A stretch of DNA of 58,000 nucleotides, taken from assembly GCA_032718475.1 (NCBI GenBank), contig JAUCBJ010002235.1, forward strand, positions 1 to 58,000. Direction: 5' to 3'. Under the pieces are notes generated by a model. It worked only from the letters and a program-made list of their open reading frames with translations, was not told the DNA's origin and made no database searches. Each line of letters starts with the position of its first letter. Position 1 is the stretch's first letter. Made by a program: the position numbers and the translations under genes. Below, one piece after another: positions 1 through 9,044 of this stretch. Origin of the DNA: Nemertoderma westbladi (taxonomy: Eukaryota; Xenacoelomorpha; Nemertodermatida; Nemertodermatidae).

Positions 1-1284
1 ACTCGAGCCAGCGTCACTCTCTGACAGCCCCATCTGGGCCATTTTCAGTCTGCGCTTCTGTTTGGTTTGGTACTGAATAAGCCCCCCTAGGTGGGCATGT
101 AAACCATCCCGCACACGCTTCCCCTCCGCTGCTCTCTCCCGACTCTCCCGCGCGCTCTGCTCGGCCAAATCCCTCTCTCTCTCAACTATCTCCATTCGTT
201 TCGCCTCCCTTGCCACCTCACGCTCTTTACGTTCTGCCTCGCGCTCTTTTCGTTCTGCCTCGCACTCTTTACATTCACACTCCTCTCTCGCCTCACGCTC
301 TTCTTGTTCCTTCCTCCCTATTTCCTCACACTCCCTAAAGCTTCTTGCGGCTCTCTCGGCCCTCTCTCCGGTCTCTCTAGCCAGTTCCATTTCTTTCTCT
401 AATAGCACTCTCCCCTCCTCTAACTGTCTCTCTACTTCTCTCTGGTCTTGCGCTATCAGATCGAGATAACACGCCGCATTTATTTCCCTCACCCGTCTTT
501 CTTTTACGGAGGATGTAGCAGACTTATCGGTCTGTGACGGATTCCCTCCGCCTTCCCGTCCTACTAACCCCCCCCCCCTTTTTCCGGAACTTTTTCCGAC
601 CGACGAGACCGAATCCTCGGGGTTAACCTCGGATTCGCCCTCCTGCGGTGTCCTCCAACCCACTAATTTTATTCCCCGGGCATCGACTAAGTATGGCCCT
701 ACGTACACTACGCTAGGTTCCATACCCCTACATTCCCATAGTTCAAACAGTTCGGTGGCAACCCCTCTCGCTCTCTCGCTGGCTAGTTCTCCCTGCCCAA
801 AACGTTTTAGATAGTCAAAATGTTCGTTCGACTCACCTAGTCTTTTATTTAGGTTTACCTCGTCTATCTGGGCCCCCTCTTTGGCCTCCTTAAGTAGTTT
901 CCGGGTCGCGTTGTAGGCCCGCCGAAGTCGATCGCTGACCCCGACGTCCTCGTCGCCGACATCTCCTCCATCTCTCCGGGTCCGGCGTCGTGCCGGCGGC
1001 CCCACCGTCGCCGTTCCGGTGGGCCGTCCGTCGCCCTCGGCCTGTGGCTGGCCGGCGACACTGGCACGTCGACCGCCGTCGTGTGTCGACTCGTCTCTCT
1101 CTCCAACTCTCCAACTCTCCAACTCGTCCTCCAGTTGTAGACGGCTCCCCTCGCGTTGGATCACCGGGTCACCCGTTGGCGATGGGTCCGGTGTCGTGGG
1201 CCTATACCGTCGTGTCGCGGCCTCGCGGATCGTTAGATCGCCGTCCGGGGTCCGCGTCGGTGTCGTCTCTCCTAATCGGCTCAT
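1..1284 (-). CDS. gag-like coiled-coil ORF, 3' end beyond the window
   Basis: An uninterrupted minus-strand frame opens at an ATG at 1284 (MSRLGETTPTRTP...) and stays open for 428 codons to base 1, so its stop lies outside the window. The first ~110 residues are Pro/Arg/Gly-rich and look disordered. A more ordered stretch (FDYLKRFGQGELASERARG, then ELFELWECRGMEPSVVYVG) follows at about residues 150-200. From about residue 275 to 400 there is a very long Glu/Arg/Lys heptad-like coiled coil rich in ERE and AER. No zinc knuckle, protease or RT is reached inside the window. A long charged coiled coil in an intronless frame beside LTR-element debris resembles the N-terminal part of the two BEL gag frames in this window, so a gag-like polyprotein start is the best guess. 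A cellular coiled-coil gene is not excluded. Codon use is GC-rich compared with the flanks. Confidence 0.5.
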   Translation of the reverse strand, partial: MSRLGETTPTRTPDGDLTIREAATRRYRPTTPDPSPTGDPVIQREGSRLQLEDELESWRVGERDESTHDGGRRASVAGQPQAEGDGRPTGTATVGPPARRRTRRDGGDVGDEDVGVSDRLRRAYNATRKLLKEAKEGAQIDEVNLNKRLGESNEHFDYLKRFGQGELASERARGVATELFELWECRGMEPSVVYVGPYLVDARGIKLVGWRTPQEGESEVNPEDSVSSVGKSSGKRGGGLVGREGGGNPSQTDKSATSSVKERRVREINAACYLDLIAQDQREVERQLEEGRVLLEKEMELARETGERAERAARSFRECEEIGRKEQEEREAREECECKECEAERKEREAERKEREVAREAKRMEIVERERDLAEQSARESRERAAEGKRVRDGLHAHLGGLIQYQTKQKRRLKMAQMGLSESDAGSS

Positions 1285-1811
1285 CGTAGCGTAGTCAGGC
1301 AGTAGTCGCTTCTAGTTACTGTGACGGGATCTACGGAAGATCCCGATTTATCCGGTTTGGTTTCTAGTTACGCGTCCCCACCGTGTGTGAAAGATATAAA
1401 GAGTTCTGGGTTGTTGATCGGTTGATGTATATATAGTTCGGGATATATATATAATAGAGATAATAGCACAAAATCGGTTGATGTATGATGTAATGTACCG
1501 GTATGTGATATGTACTGATGACGGTAGGCGGAGACGGTAACTAGAGTTCCGCTACTGTCCTAACTAGCTGACTTACTACAAGTGAATGAAATATTGCATG
1601 GACCGGTAATATATTGCACAGTTGGCCATATTGCTCTACCCAGTCGATGCTTCCCCCCTATTGGCTAATATCCTAATTGTCGCCCCTTTACCTTCCCTGG
1701 AGTGTTTCCCGTTACTCCTGTTATTCCCTCTCTCTCTCAGGGGTGTAACCCTCTGACCCCTTTGTGCGTATGTCCTCTGGGGTTTCCTTGTCCCCACTTT
1801 ATTGGGGTGGT
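1285..1811. other. gene-free stretch, possible leader of the left-edge element
   Basis: No coding frame is supported. The stretch holds a TATATA-rich patch near 1425-1460 and a pyrimidine-rich tract near 1722-1740. Read on the minus strand there is an AATAAA at about 1800, which could belong to an LTR feeding the gag-like frame at 1-1284. With only one copy present, no LTR boundary can be set. Confidence 0.3.
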
Positions 1812-1851
1812 ACGAGGTTGATATTGGGTATCAACCTCGTGTTCCCAATAT
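1812..1851. repeat. two overlapping hairpins
   Basis: ACGAGGTTGATA (1812-1823) is followed after 5 bases by its exact complement TATCAACCTCGT (1829-1840). ATATTGGG (1821-1828) also pairs with CCCAATAT (1844-1851). The two stems share bases, so only one can form at a time. They lie at the left breakpoint of the Gypsy fragment. Confidence 0.6.
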
Positions 1852-1869
1852 TGGTTAAAGCTCACTTTA

Positions 1870-4034
1870 TGGGGCTGGTTAGCGGAATTGAATACGCTAA
1901 CAACCTCGACGATATCCTCATCGCAAGTGCAACTCCCGAGGAACACCTCACCCATCTGAGTCAACTCTTCCAGTGGCTCCAAGACTACGGCCTTGTTGTC
2001 AACCTTGCGAAGTGCGTGTTCGGGGTGGCGGAAATCCAGTTCCTGGGCCACGTCATCAATGCACCAATCCACTCCCCGATAAGGTAGAAGCCATCCGCTC
2101 CTTCCCGCGTCCAACCACCACCAAAGGGTTGCGGGAGTTTATCGGTATGGTAACGTTTTACCACCGATTTATACCCGCAACTGCTGCCACACTGCAGCCA
2201 CTTTACGCCGCCGTCGCCACCAAGGCTAAGGATGTCGACGGGACTTCCCGAACTAGCCGCGTCCTTCGAGTCCTCCAAGCGGGCCCTCGCAAACGCCGCC
2301 ATGCTTGTCCACCCTCGCCACAATGCGCCGTCCTCCGTCACCACCGACGCATCAGACTCAGCTGTCGGCGCGGCACTAGAACAGTGGACCGATGGCAAGT
2401 GGCGGCCGCTTGCATTCTTCAGCCGACAACTTCGCCCTCCCGAACGGAAGTACAGCGCCTACGACCACGAACTCCTCGGCTTATACCTCGCGGTCCACCA
2501 CTTCCGTTATTTTCTCAAAGGCCGAACGTTTGTGGCCTACACGGACCATAAACACCTAACTCAGGCCTTCTCAAAGGTCACTGACCCCTGGTCCCCCCAT
2601 CAACAGCGCCACCTGGCGTACATCTCGGAATTCACCACTAATGTACGCCACGTAGACAGAAAGGACAACCAGGTCACAGACACCCTCTCTCGCAGCTTCG
2701 TGGGCCATCTGTCGACCCAACTCGGGGTCGACTATAAGGCCATGTCGGCCACGCAACGGGAGGTCGACGAACTCCAGGCCTTCCGGGCAAACCCTGGTAG
2801 CCTCGATCTACGTGATGTCACACTCGCGGATGATGACATCACGCTCCTCTGTGATGTCTCTACGGGCAAACCTCGGCCGATAGTCCCCAGCACGTGGCAC
2901 CGCCACATGTTCGATGTGGTCCATTCGCTGTCCCACCCATCAATCCGCTCCACTACGAAACTCCCCTCCGAGCGTTTCGTCTGGCACGGCCTGTCCAAAG
3001 AAGTGATGAGCTGGGCCATGGCTTGCATCGCCTGCCAGACCTTTAAAGTTCAACGCCATATAAAGGCCCCCCTCGAGACATTCCCTGTTCCTCGATGCTG
3101 GTTCGACCATGTCAACGTCGACCTGGTAGGACCCCTCCCTCCATCCAGAGGCTCCACCTACCTGTTTACGATCGTTGACCGGACTACTCATTGGCCCGAG
3201 GCCATCCTGCTCGCCGACTCCACAACCGAGAGCTGCGCCCGAGCTCTCGTCGCCCACTGGATCACCCGGTTCGGCATACCGGTTGAACTATCTTCCGACC
3301 GCAGCAGTCAGTTCACCTCGGAGTTGTGGGCCGACTTCAACAGACTCTTCGGCACCAAACTCCACCAGACGACGGCCTACCATCCGCAGGCAAATGGCCT
3401 GGTGGAATGGTTCCACCATTCCCTCAAGGCCTCCCTTAGAGCCCGACTAACTGGACCATACTGGGTCGACGAACTGCCATGGGCCCTTCTGGGCTACCGG
3501 ACCGCCCCCAAAGAGGACCTCCACTGCTCGTCGGCCGAGCTGGTCTACGGCGAGCCACTCACGGTGCATGGCGACTTCGTTGCCTCGCCAACTTTCCACA
3601 GCTTTCCTCCCGGGCCACCACAACCACGCAGGCAGTTCATTCCCACACCAACCTCCCGACATGGCCAACCCAACTCGTCAGTGTCGTCACAACTAACAAC
3701 CGGTGACTATGTCTTTTTACGCACTGACGCTCACCGCGCCCCCTTACAGAGGCCCTACACCGGGCCGTACAAGGTCGTACAGCGCGGCTCAAAGACATTC
3801 GTCATCGAGGTGGGCGGGCGTCAGGAGAACGTCTCCATCGACAGACTCAAACCGGCCCACCTCGCTATCGATGAACCCATCATTGTGGCCATCCCAGCGC
3901 GCCGTGGTCGACCACCTACAGTGACACCCCCGGACCTCCCTCCCCCCAGTCCTTGCAATTCACCCGAACCACCGCAAACTACCATAGCAACTCGAAGTGG
4001 GCGGGCCATCCGGCAGCCGGACTATTTTTATTAA
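1870..4034 (+). pseudogene. pol: Ty3/Gypsy pol fragment (RT-RNase H-integrase)
   Basis: A 5'-truncated Ty3/Gypsy polyprotein. It begins in the RT palm: LDDILIAS at ~1905-1930 is the catalytic YxDD box, preceded here by ANN instead of the usual VY. RT thumb follows (KCVFGV, FLGHVI). RNase H has TTDASDSAVGAALEQ, AFFSRQL and YTDHKHL. The integrase H2C2 finger has HSLSHPS with CIAC. The integrase core keeps all three acidic residues (NVDLVGP, LSSDRSSQF, NGLVEWFHHSL), and a basic tail ends in NVSIDRLKPAHL. No chromodomain is visible. The coding frame changes near 2080 and returns near 2232, two compensating indels that split the RT/RNase H junction. From 2232 to the TAA at 4034 it is open for 600 codons. 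Gag, protease and RT fingers are missing, so it cannot be autonomous. Family assignment is firm; clade is not. Confidence 0.9.
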
Positions 4035-4055
4035 TTCAAGTTCTGGGGGGAGCCA

Positions 4056-4335
4056 TGTAGTGGCCATATATATATATTAGGGGTCATCGAACCGGAATTG
4101 AACTCAAGCTAACCAATAGGACTTACAATCGATCTGACAATCTGAGTACTGCAGTATGCACCTATCACTGTGCACTGTATCAGCTTTCTGCATGTCTTAT
4201 TATGTTTTACTTACTGCTGTACCGACTTATGTAAATATTAAACGTTGAGAGACTGCGCTCTCTACAGGCTCGAAATTAATTACCCTCATGTGCGAATTAC
4301 ATCTGTCTAAGTTAAAATTATCTTACTTCACACAC
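4056..4335 (+). mobile_element. Gypsy 3' LTR (right end approximate)
   Basis: Twenty bases after the pol stop lies a purine-rich tract (TTCTGGGGGGAG, 4041-4052), a plausible polypurine tract. The next TG, at 4056 (TGTAGTGGCCATATATA), is the expected LTR start. A short LTR of about 250-280 bp would end at one of the CA dinucleotides near 4290-4335. There is no second copy in the window, so the right boundary is a guess. Confidence 0.55.
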
Positions 4336-4401
4336 AATGGATCTGTATTCGTTTGCACCGTGGAGAAATCGATACCAAAGAAGATATGTGCGGATTCTGA
4401 T

Positions 4402-4406
4402 GTTAT
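4402..4406. repeat. target-site duplication GTTAT, left
   Basis: The five bases before the left LTR of element A are GTTAT. The same five bases follow the right LTR at 24445-24449. This matches the 5-bp duplications typical of BEL/Pao integrases and fixes the ends of the element. Confidence 0.85.
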
Positions 4407-5736
4407 TGTTGGAAGAGACGTACCTAATACCTGCAATATCCTACTGTAAAGTCTGTGAATCAAATCATAAATCCGACCTTCTCACCAAAACAGTAAACTC
4501 TAAGTAAGCAAAACTATTGCAGTATTAGTCTCTTATAACCGGTGAGGCAGAAAACAGTCTACGAATGGACAAACTTCGATAAAACAAAATCCCGCGCAGC
4601 GAATCCTAAAATCAGGCTGACTCACTGATGGACTAAAGGCGCTCGTATACTTTGCCGCGGTGTGATTTATATGGGTGTGGGTGAGAGATACGCTAGCTAA
4701 ATATTTAACTAGCGAGGACAAAGCGCAGTGCGGACTAAATTATTTTATATATTTTGAGGTGTAAATAATTTCTAACGCGTGTGTGTCTTGATTCTAACGG
4801 TCAAAATCAGTTTTAGATCCTTCATATATATAATTACTGGGTCCGGTGTACATTTTACAAATATTCTAATTTTGTAACTTGTAGGTCTAATACTCACGAA
4901 TGATAAGGCTCTTTCCCCTTTTGTGTATTTCCAGGACTAAAATTCAGGCATAAGGTTAATACTACGCCCAGAATTCGGCAATTTAATTTACCAGGTCCCT
5001 AATACTAAGAAGAAATGTGTTAGTTTACTACAGTAAGCGTACAGTTACAAATATCTGGCCTGGCTTCCTATCTAGAATTTTGGTTGCCTAGGTAGGCACG
5101 GCAACTTCCTATCAGAATGTCGGCGGGGACACGGTAGATGTTAGTATCCCTAATAGCCTCAATTTATATGCGCCTAGTGGTAAACTGCCCTACCGCCTGA
5201 ACGGTACAATCCTAATTCAGGTAAAAACACAGTAACCTTCTAGCCTACAAGTTCAATGCAAATAATGGACACCGTTGTACTACAAACAAGCCACCGACGC
5301 ACCTATACCTAGCAAGAGTTAGGCGTACAGCTTGCTGCACCCTACCAATGTGTATGCCTTGTACTGGTGTGCCTGTGTCTTATCTGTGTACTAGTATCGT
5401 TCTGCCTGCTCTCCCCCCGTAGGAATATGAAGGTCTACTGCGGGTTTTCCTGAATTAAAATAGTACAGTCGCTAAATGTAATTTTTAGCGCACAGCGTGT
5501 CAATACCTCTACCTTCGATCTTAGGTCTTACACTTAGGTAGCAAGGCATCGAACGCTGTCTAACCTTTCAGGCGATGGGCGAACAACCAAGAATAGAAAT
5601 TGCGGGTTGTCTCCTTCCTACATTCCTCCGATGTTCTCGTCTATTGCTGCGGCCCGCTGTCTAGCCTGCCATCTGTCCCTCAGTTGGGTTCACCGTGGTG
5701 AAGCATAGTAAAACAGATGTAACAAATACTTCTAAC

Positions 5737-5742
5737 TTTATT
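5737..5742 (-). promoter_or_regulatory. LTR poly(A) signal AATAAA (3' LTR)
   Basis: Minus-strand AATAAA lies about 100 nt downstream of the TATA box, the spacing expected for an LTR R region. The same signal is at 21039-21044 in the 5' LTR. Confidence 0.5.
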
Positions 5743-5843
5743 ACAAAATTAAACGATAACTATTATACAATAAATGTAACAAGACGTAGTAAGAAGTGAA
5801 GTGAAATTTAAGAAGATTAAGATAACTAATGAACAAAATCGCA

Positions 5844-5852
5844 CCTTTTATA
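5844..5852 (-). promoter_or_regulatory. LTR TATA box (TATAAAAGG)
   Basis: This is a strong TATA consensus on the coding strand. It is identical in the other LTR (21146-21154), and a TATAAAAAGGG stands at the equivalent place in element B (42756-42766). Confidence 0.65.
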
Positions 5853-5868
5853 GCAAATTTGTGCTGCT

Positions 5869-5894
5869 AACAATCTAGATAAATCTAGATTGTT
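5869..5894. repeat. perfect 12-2-12 palindrome beside the LTR TATA box
   Basis: AACAATCTAGAT, two bases, then ATCTAGATTGTT. It sits about 17 bp upstream of the TATA box on the coding strand and is repeated at 21171-21196 in the other LTR. Confidence 0.75.
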
Positions 5895-6065
5895 CTATGA
5901 GTTCTACTAGGTTTTTAAAGATAATCATTGGTCCAGCAAACACGTATCTTGCACGACATTGGTTACTATCAAATAACTGCAATCACATTGGTTAATCTAC
6001 CTTGAGCAAATGCAATTAAATCGTAGCGGTCAATTCAAATAAGTTGAAATTCAGCACAAAAATAA

Positions 6066-6140
6066 TTCGAACCTGCTAGGATTTGAACTCAATACCTACT
6101 AAACGAATTTCTAACGCTTAACCGACTGAGCTACTGAACC
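6066..6140 (-). other. tRNA-like module in LTR U3 (copy 1)
   Basis: On the minus strand this reads GGTTCAG then TAGCTCAGTCGG (A-box-like, 6133-6122), and about 45 nt further GTTCAAATCC (6088-6079), which fits the B-box pattern GWTCRANNC. The anticodon and acceptor stems do not pair well, so it is not a working tRNA. It is a tRNA-derived or tRNA-mimicking segment about 220 nt upstream of the LTR TATA box. Confidence 0.65.
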
Positions 6141-6581
6141 ACTTAAACAATGTTATACAAATAGATATAGTAAATACAAATGAGGACTTAATGTAATCTT
6201 TATAGCAAATTAATTCGAACAAAATAAAATTTTGAAAATCCACGGCATTTATGAGAATATAATTCTATACCGCTCCATGAAAACAGGATATTATCGTGCA
6301 TAAAATATACGGTTTTCACCAATACTAAATCAAATTATGGAATACTTGGGACGTACTTACATATTTACAAATTAAATCTTAACAATAATACCTTTACATA
6401 ATAATTCGATACAAAATAATTACAAATTCAAACTTTACGTATTTAAGGCTTTATTAAGTAAGTACAATATAAATCTAAATTAAATTCACCAATATAAATC
6501 TATTGAATGTACAAATGTACAAATGCTACTTAAATATAAAACAAATTACATAAGTTCGGAATAATTTCAAATAAATCACAA

Positions 6582-6601
6582 GAAAGGCTCACAAGTCTTC
6601 C
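6582..6601. repeat. dispersed 20-bp palindrome, copy 1
   Basis: GAAAGGCTCACAAGTCTTCC, in the untranslated 3' region of element A. Confidence 0.8.
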
Positions 6602-6774
6602 GTCTGCTCTTGCCTTCTATTTAATGCGAATACAAGTACTGCTTCTTTATAAAATATAAATTGCATAATATTCGAAACAATAAATTGCGTAAGTTTGGAA
6701 TGACTACAAATATAACACTTTCTAAATATAAATTCCTTCTAAATATAAATTCCTTCGAAATATAAAACTTTCTA

Positions 6775-6925
6775 AAATTGGAACAATACAAAATACATAA
6801 AATTGGAACAATATAAATTGCATAAATTTAGAACAATATAAATTGCATAAATTTAGAACAATATAAATTGCATTTAGAACAATATAAATTGCATAAATTT
6901 AGAACAATATAAATTGCATAAAAAT
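6775..6925. repeat. ~26-bp AT-rich tandem repeat
   Basis: About five imperfect copies of a unit containing AACAATATAAATTGCATAAA, one shortened by 8 bp. Confidence 0.75.
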
Positions 6926-6948
6926 TTAAACTTTAAATTTAATCATAA

Positions 6949-6968
6949 GAAAGGCTCACGAGTCTTCC
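6949..6968. repeat. dispersed 20-bp palindrome, copy 2
   Basis: GAAAGGCTCACGAGTCTTCC, untranslated. Confidence 0.8.
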
Positions 6969-7144
6969 GTCCACTCCTTCCTTCCCGCCTTACATAAGTT
7001 CTTACGAGTTCGGAATAATTAGTCCTTTTAAGTATAACACTTTATTCATCGTTTTGTGGATTGAGCATGGCCGCGTCCTCGAAAACTGCGTACAGGCGAC
7101 TTGGCTCGTACTACAGGACTTATGGGGCGAGTCACTGGTTTACC

Positions 7145-7696
7145 TTAGATGTTGGGAGATGGTGTGACCATTTCCTCACAAGCTCGCCTTCTAGTAATCC
7201 CAAATCCTCGTCCGACTCCTCGTGACCGACTGGTTGTATCCACGGTTGGCAAAACGTCTGGGAACGTGCGGGAAGCGGACGACGCAGACCCAAGAGAAAC
7301 TTGCGCCCCCCTTTGATCGACTGGTATGTGTCCTAATCCTCCTTGCGGTTCTCTGGGAAGTGACACCGTATCTCGAGTAACTCGAATAGTCGGTTCATAT
7401 CCCTTTCGTTCTTCAACATTTATAGTTTTCTTTAGTTGTTGGCTCACTTTCTGAACCCTTATGATCCTGTTCTGTCCGTCCTCCCGAGGGTGACGTGCAG
7501 ACGGCGCAACCGGAGTAGCTGGTATGTTGGTCGCCTCTAGGATCTCCTCTTCCTCGAATACGCTCGCTCGTATACGTTTGTGATAGAATGCGGCTCGGTA
7601 CGCCCATGCGACAGTTAACCAAGCTCCCTTATTTCGCTTTTCCGTTCGGAAACGATCAAATTCACCATATGTGATACGATTAAACATTTTGGGCAA
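7145..7696 (-). CDS. element A 3' ORF (a), unknown, 183 aa
   Basis: I do not recognise this protein. It starts MPKMFNRITYGEFDRF and carries a basic/aromatic stretch (AWLTVAWAYRAAFYHKRIR) at residues 26-45, then an acidic EEEEI, a Pro/Arg-rich middle and a Gly/Arg-rich tail (RSRGVGRGFGITRRRA). It lies downstream of integrase, where some BEL/Pao elements carry an env-like gene. However, no signal peptide, Cys pattern or transmembrane segment is visible. Its start overlaps the end of the 7680-8231 frame by 17 bp. The similar layout (Tyr/Ala-rich helix, then an acidic run) in the upstream frames suggests an internally repeated protein broken by indels. Confidence 0.4.
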   Translation of the reverse strand: MPKMFNRITYGEFDRFRTEKRNKGAWLTVAWAYRAAFYHKRIRASVFEEEEILEATNIPATPVAPSARHPREDGQNRIIRVQKVSQQLKKTINVEERKGYEPTIRVTRDTVSLPREPQGGLGHIPVDQRGAQVSLGSASSASRTFPDVLPTVDTTSRSRGVGRGFGITRRRACEEMVTPSPNI

Positions 7697-8231
7697 AGTT
7701 TATACTTTCGAAAATTTCCGGTGTCATCTCCTTAGCTGAAGTTTGATCGTGTGACGTCCAATGGTAAGGTAGGCTCGCGAGTCTTCCGCCCCATTCTTCC
7801 ATCTCACCTTCCTCGAAAGCCTTATAGACTCTGTATAGGCTAAGAGCTTCTTTCTTTTCGCGGGTTGACTGAGTCACCTCGTCCAGCGTAAGTTCAAATG
7901 CATCGGGTTCAACAATTTTAGGTGGACAAACGACAATTTCTCCCGCCTTTGGTCCACACATAGCGAATGAATGATATGGATTCGATAAAGGATACCCTCC
8001 TTCCTGGTAGCGTAGTTGTTGATGGTTCGAACACCTCGCTAATATCGGTTCGGGATTTTCCTTATTCAAACGCATCGGAATCGCCTTTTTGTTGTTCGCG
8101 CATACAAGCACCACATTGATAATAAAGTTTATAAACTGAAAAGGCTTCCTTCGTTTCTCTATCATCTCCTCGAGTTCGTCTGTAAAGATGCATTCCATCG
8201 AATTCATCGCGTACCGCGGGCATAGGTTCAT
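7680..8231 (-). CDS. element A 3' ORF (b), unknown, 183 aa
   Basis: Unrecognised. The frame contains EPDAFELTLDEVTQ, then EKKEALSLYRVYKAFEEGEM and GGRLASLPYHW. The last of these is the translation of a dispersed palindrome copy in the GRLASLP frame. The N-terminal half (FINFIINVVLVC) is hydrophobic and might be the wrong frame, because the 8062-8496 frame overlaps it and has a matching ETKEAFSVYKLYYQ motif. An indel near 8100-8200 probably splits one longer gene. Role unknown; position suggests an accessory or env-like third gene. Confidence 0.4.
   Translation of the reverse strand: MNLCPRYAMNSMECIFTDELEEMIEKRRKPFQFINFIINVVLVCANNKKAIPMRLNKENPEPILARCSNHQQLRYQEGGYPLSNPYHSFAMCGPKAGEIVVCPPKIVEPDAFELTLDEVTQSTREKKEALSLYRVYKAFEEGEMEEWGGRLASLPYHWTSHDQTSAKEMTPEIFESINFAQNV
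7768..7787. repeat. dispersed 20-bp palindrome, copy 3
   Basis: GGTAGGCTCGCGAGTCTTCC. On the minus strand it is read as GRLASLP in the 7680-8231 frame. Confidence 0.85.
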
Positions 8232-8496
8232 GTGCCTTCAGGTATTGCATGGTATGATACAAACGACTAATTTCGGTATCAGGGTCTTCACTGATATCTC
8301 CCGTATCACATAAAGCATCGTACGGATAAAGTTCATTGAAGGTTTTCGCTTTTATCCTTTGGGCTCCTCCCGATATCCCCTTTTCCATTATTGGAAGTAT
8401 GGTTACATAATCATTACTACTAGAGGGAATACAACAGAGTTTATTGTTAGTTGTGAGGAGATGTGAGAGTTTCCGTCTGCCCTTTGGGCTCGACAA
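8062..8496 (-). CDS. element A 3' ORF (c), unknown, 144 aa
   Basis: Unrecognised frame with an acidic middle (GDISEDPDTEISRLYH), a charged stretch (LYRRTRGDDRETKEAFSVYK) and a small Cys cluster (YYQCGACMREQQ). It overlaps frame (b) by 170 bp in another frame, so the two are likely pieces of one gene. The segment RETKEAFSVYKLYY aligns by eye with REKKEALSLYRVYK in (b), an internal repeat shared across frames. Confidence 0.4.
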   Translation of the reverse strand: MSSPKGRRKLSHLLTTNNKLCCIPSSSNDYVTILPIMEKGISGGAQRIKAKTFNELYPYDALCDTGDISEDPDTEISRLYHTMQYLKAHEPMPAVRDEFDGMHLYRRTRGDDRETKEAFSVYKLYYQCGACMREQQKGDSDAFE

Positions 8497-9044
8497 CGCT
8501 CTAACCTCCTACCCATAGCCTAAGATCTAGGGTTTCTTTAATGACACACTGTTTCTTATCTAAATTTTTTGCCGAAATAAAAACGATTTTGGGCTAAACT
8601 GGCTGTGAGTCTAAAATACTCACTTTTTGACGACTATTATCAGAAAATAAACAATCAAGAATTAGTAATAAATATAGGGAAGTCTATTTGTTGACATAAC
8701 TTTGAAACAAGACCGTGTAAAATTTTAATTTTAAAAAAGAAAGGCTCGCGAGTCTTCCATTCTCTTGTTTCTTTAATTTAAGTTCCACCCGACTGTACCC
8801 TGAAATCTATTCACTGGAGAAAATTTTAAAAAAATTTTCAAATCCAAATGGATTGTCTAAAATTTCGAAAATGTATCAATATTGTGAGTTTCAAGTAGAA
8901 TTCCATTTCTTATACCTACAAATCCCGCTCCTATGTGACACATAAGGGTACTACCCTCAATGTTCACATATAAAGACAATGGAATTCTACCGCTGTCTTT
9001 ACTACAGTGTACAGATACGTGGAAATCTATTTGTAAACTCCTTA
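8497..9044 (-). other. spacer between pol and the 3' ORFs
   Basis: AT-rich, with no supported frame. It contains one dispersed palindrome. A 3' splice acceptor would be expected here if the 3' frames are expressed by splicing. The candidate GGTTAG just before 8496 is weak and lacks a clear pyrimidine tract. Confidence 0.4.
8739..8758. repeat. dispersed 20-bp palindrome, copy 4
   Basis: GAAAGGCTCGCGAGTCTTCC, untranslated, between pol and the 3' ORFs. Confidence 0.85.

Larger units (their letters stand above)
4407..6269 (-). mobile_element. element A 3' LTR
   Basis: This is nearly identical to 19710-21435 plus 24302-24444. Read on the coding (minus) strand it starts TATAGAATTA and ends CTTCCAACA, so the usual TG...CA ends are TA...CA here. 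Going 5' to 3' it holds a tRNA-like module (6140-6066), a 26-bp palindrome, a TATA box, a poly(A) signal and a long downstream R/U5 of about 1.3 kb. The sequence just upstream on the coding strand (CATGGAGCGG, 6270-6279) is a candidate polypurine tract. Confidence 0.87.
6270..7144 (-). other. element A 3' untranslated region
   Basis: No closed frame is supported. It is AT-rich, with two copies of the dispersed palindrome (below) and a run of imperfect ~26-bp tandem units. A short reading stretch next to the 6582 copy (KEAVLVFALNRR) resembles KEALSLYRVYKA in the 7680-8231 frame. The 3' coding region may therefore have grown by duplication and partly decayed. Confidence 0.5.

Noticed and set aside
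1737-2114. Minus-strand 125-codon frame
   Set aside because: Antisense shadow of the Gypsy RT fragment; no motif of its own. Other antisense frames inside pol, gag and U2AF2 were dropped for the same reason.
6066-6140. A functional tRNA gene on the minus strand
   Set aside because: A and B boxes are present but the acceptor, anticodon and T stems do not pair, and the same segment is inside both LTRs; treated as a tRNA-like module.
4407-6269. Segmental duplication unrelated to transposition (with 19710-24444)
   Set aside because: The exact 5-bp flanking duplication, the position on both sides of a BEL polyprotein and the TATA/poly(A) layout show these are LTRs.
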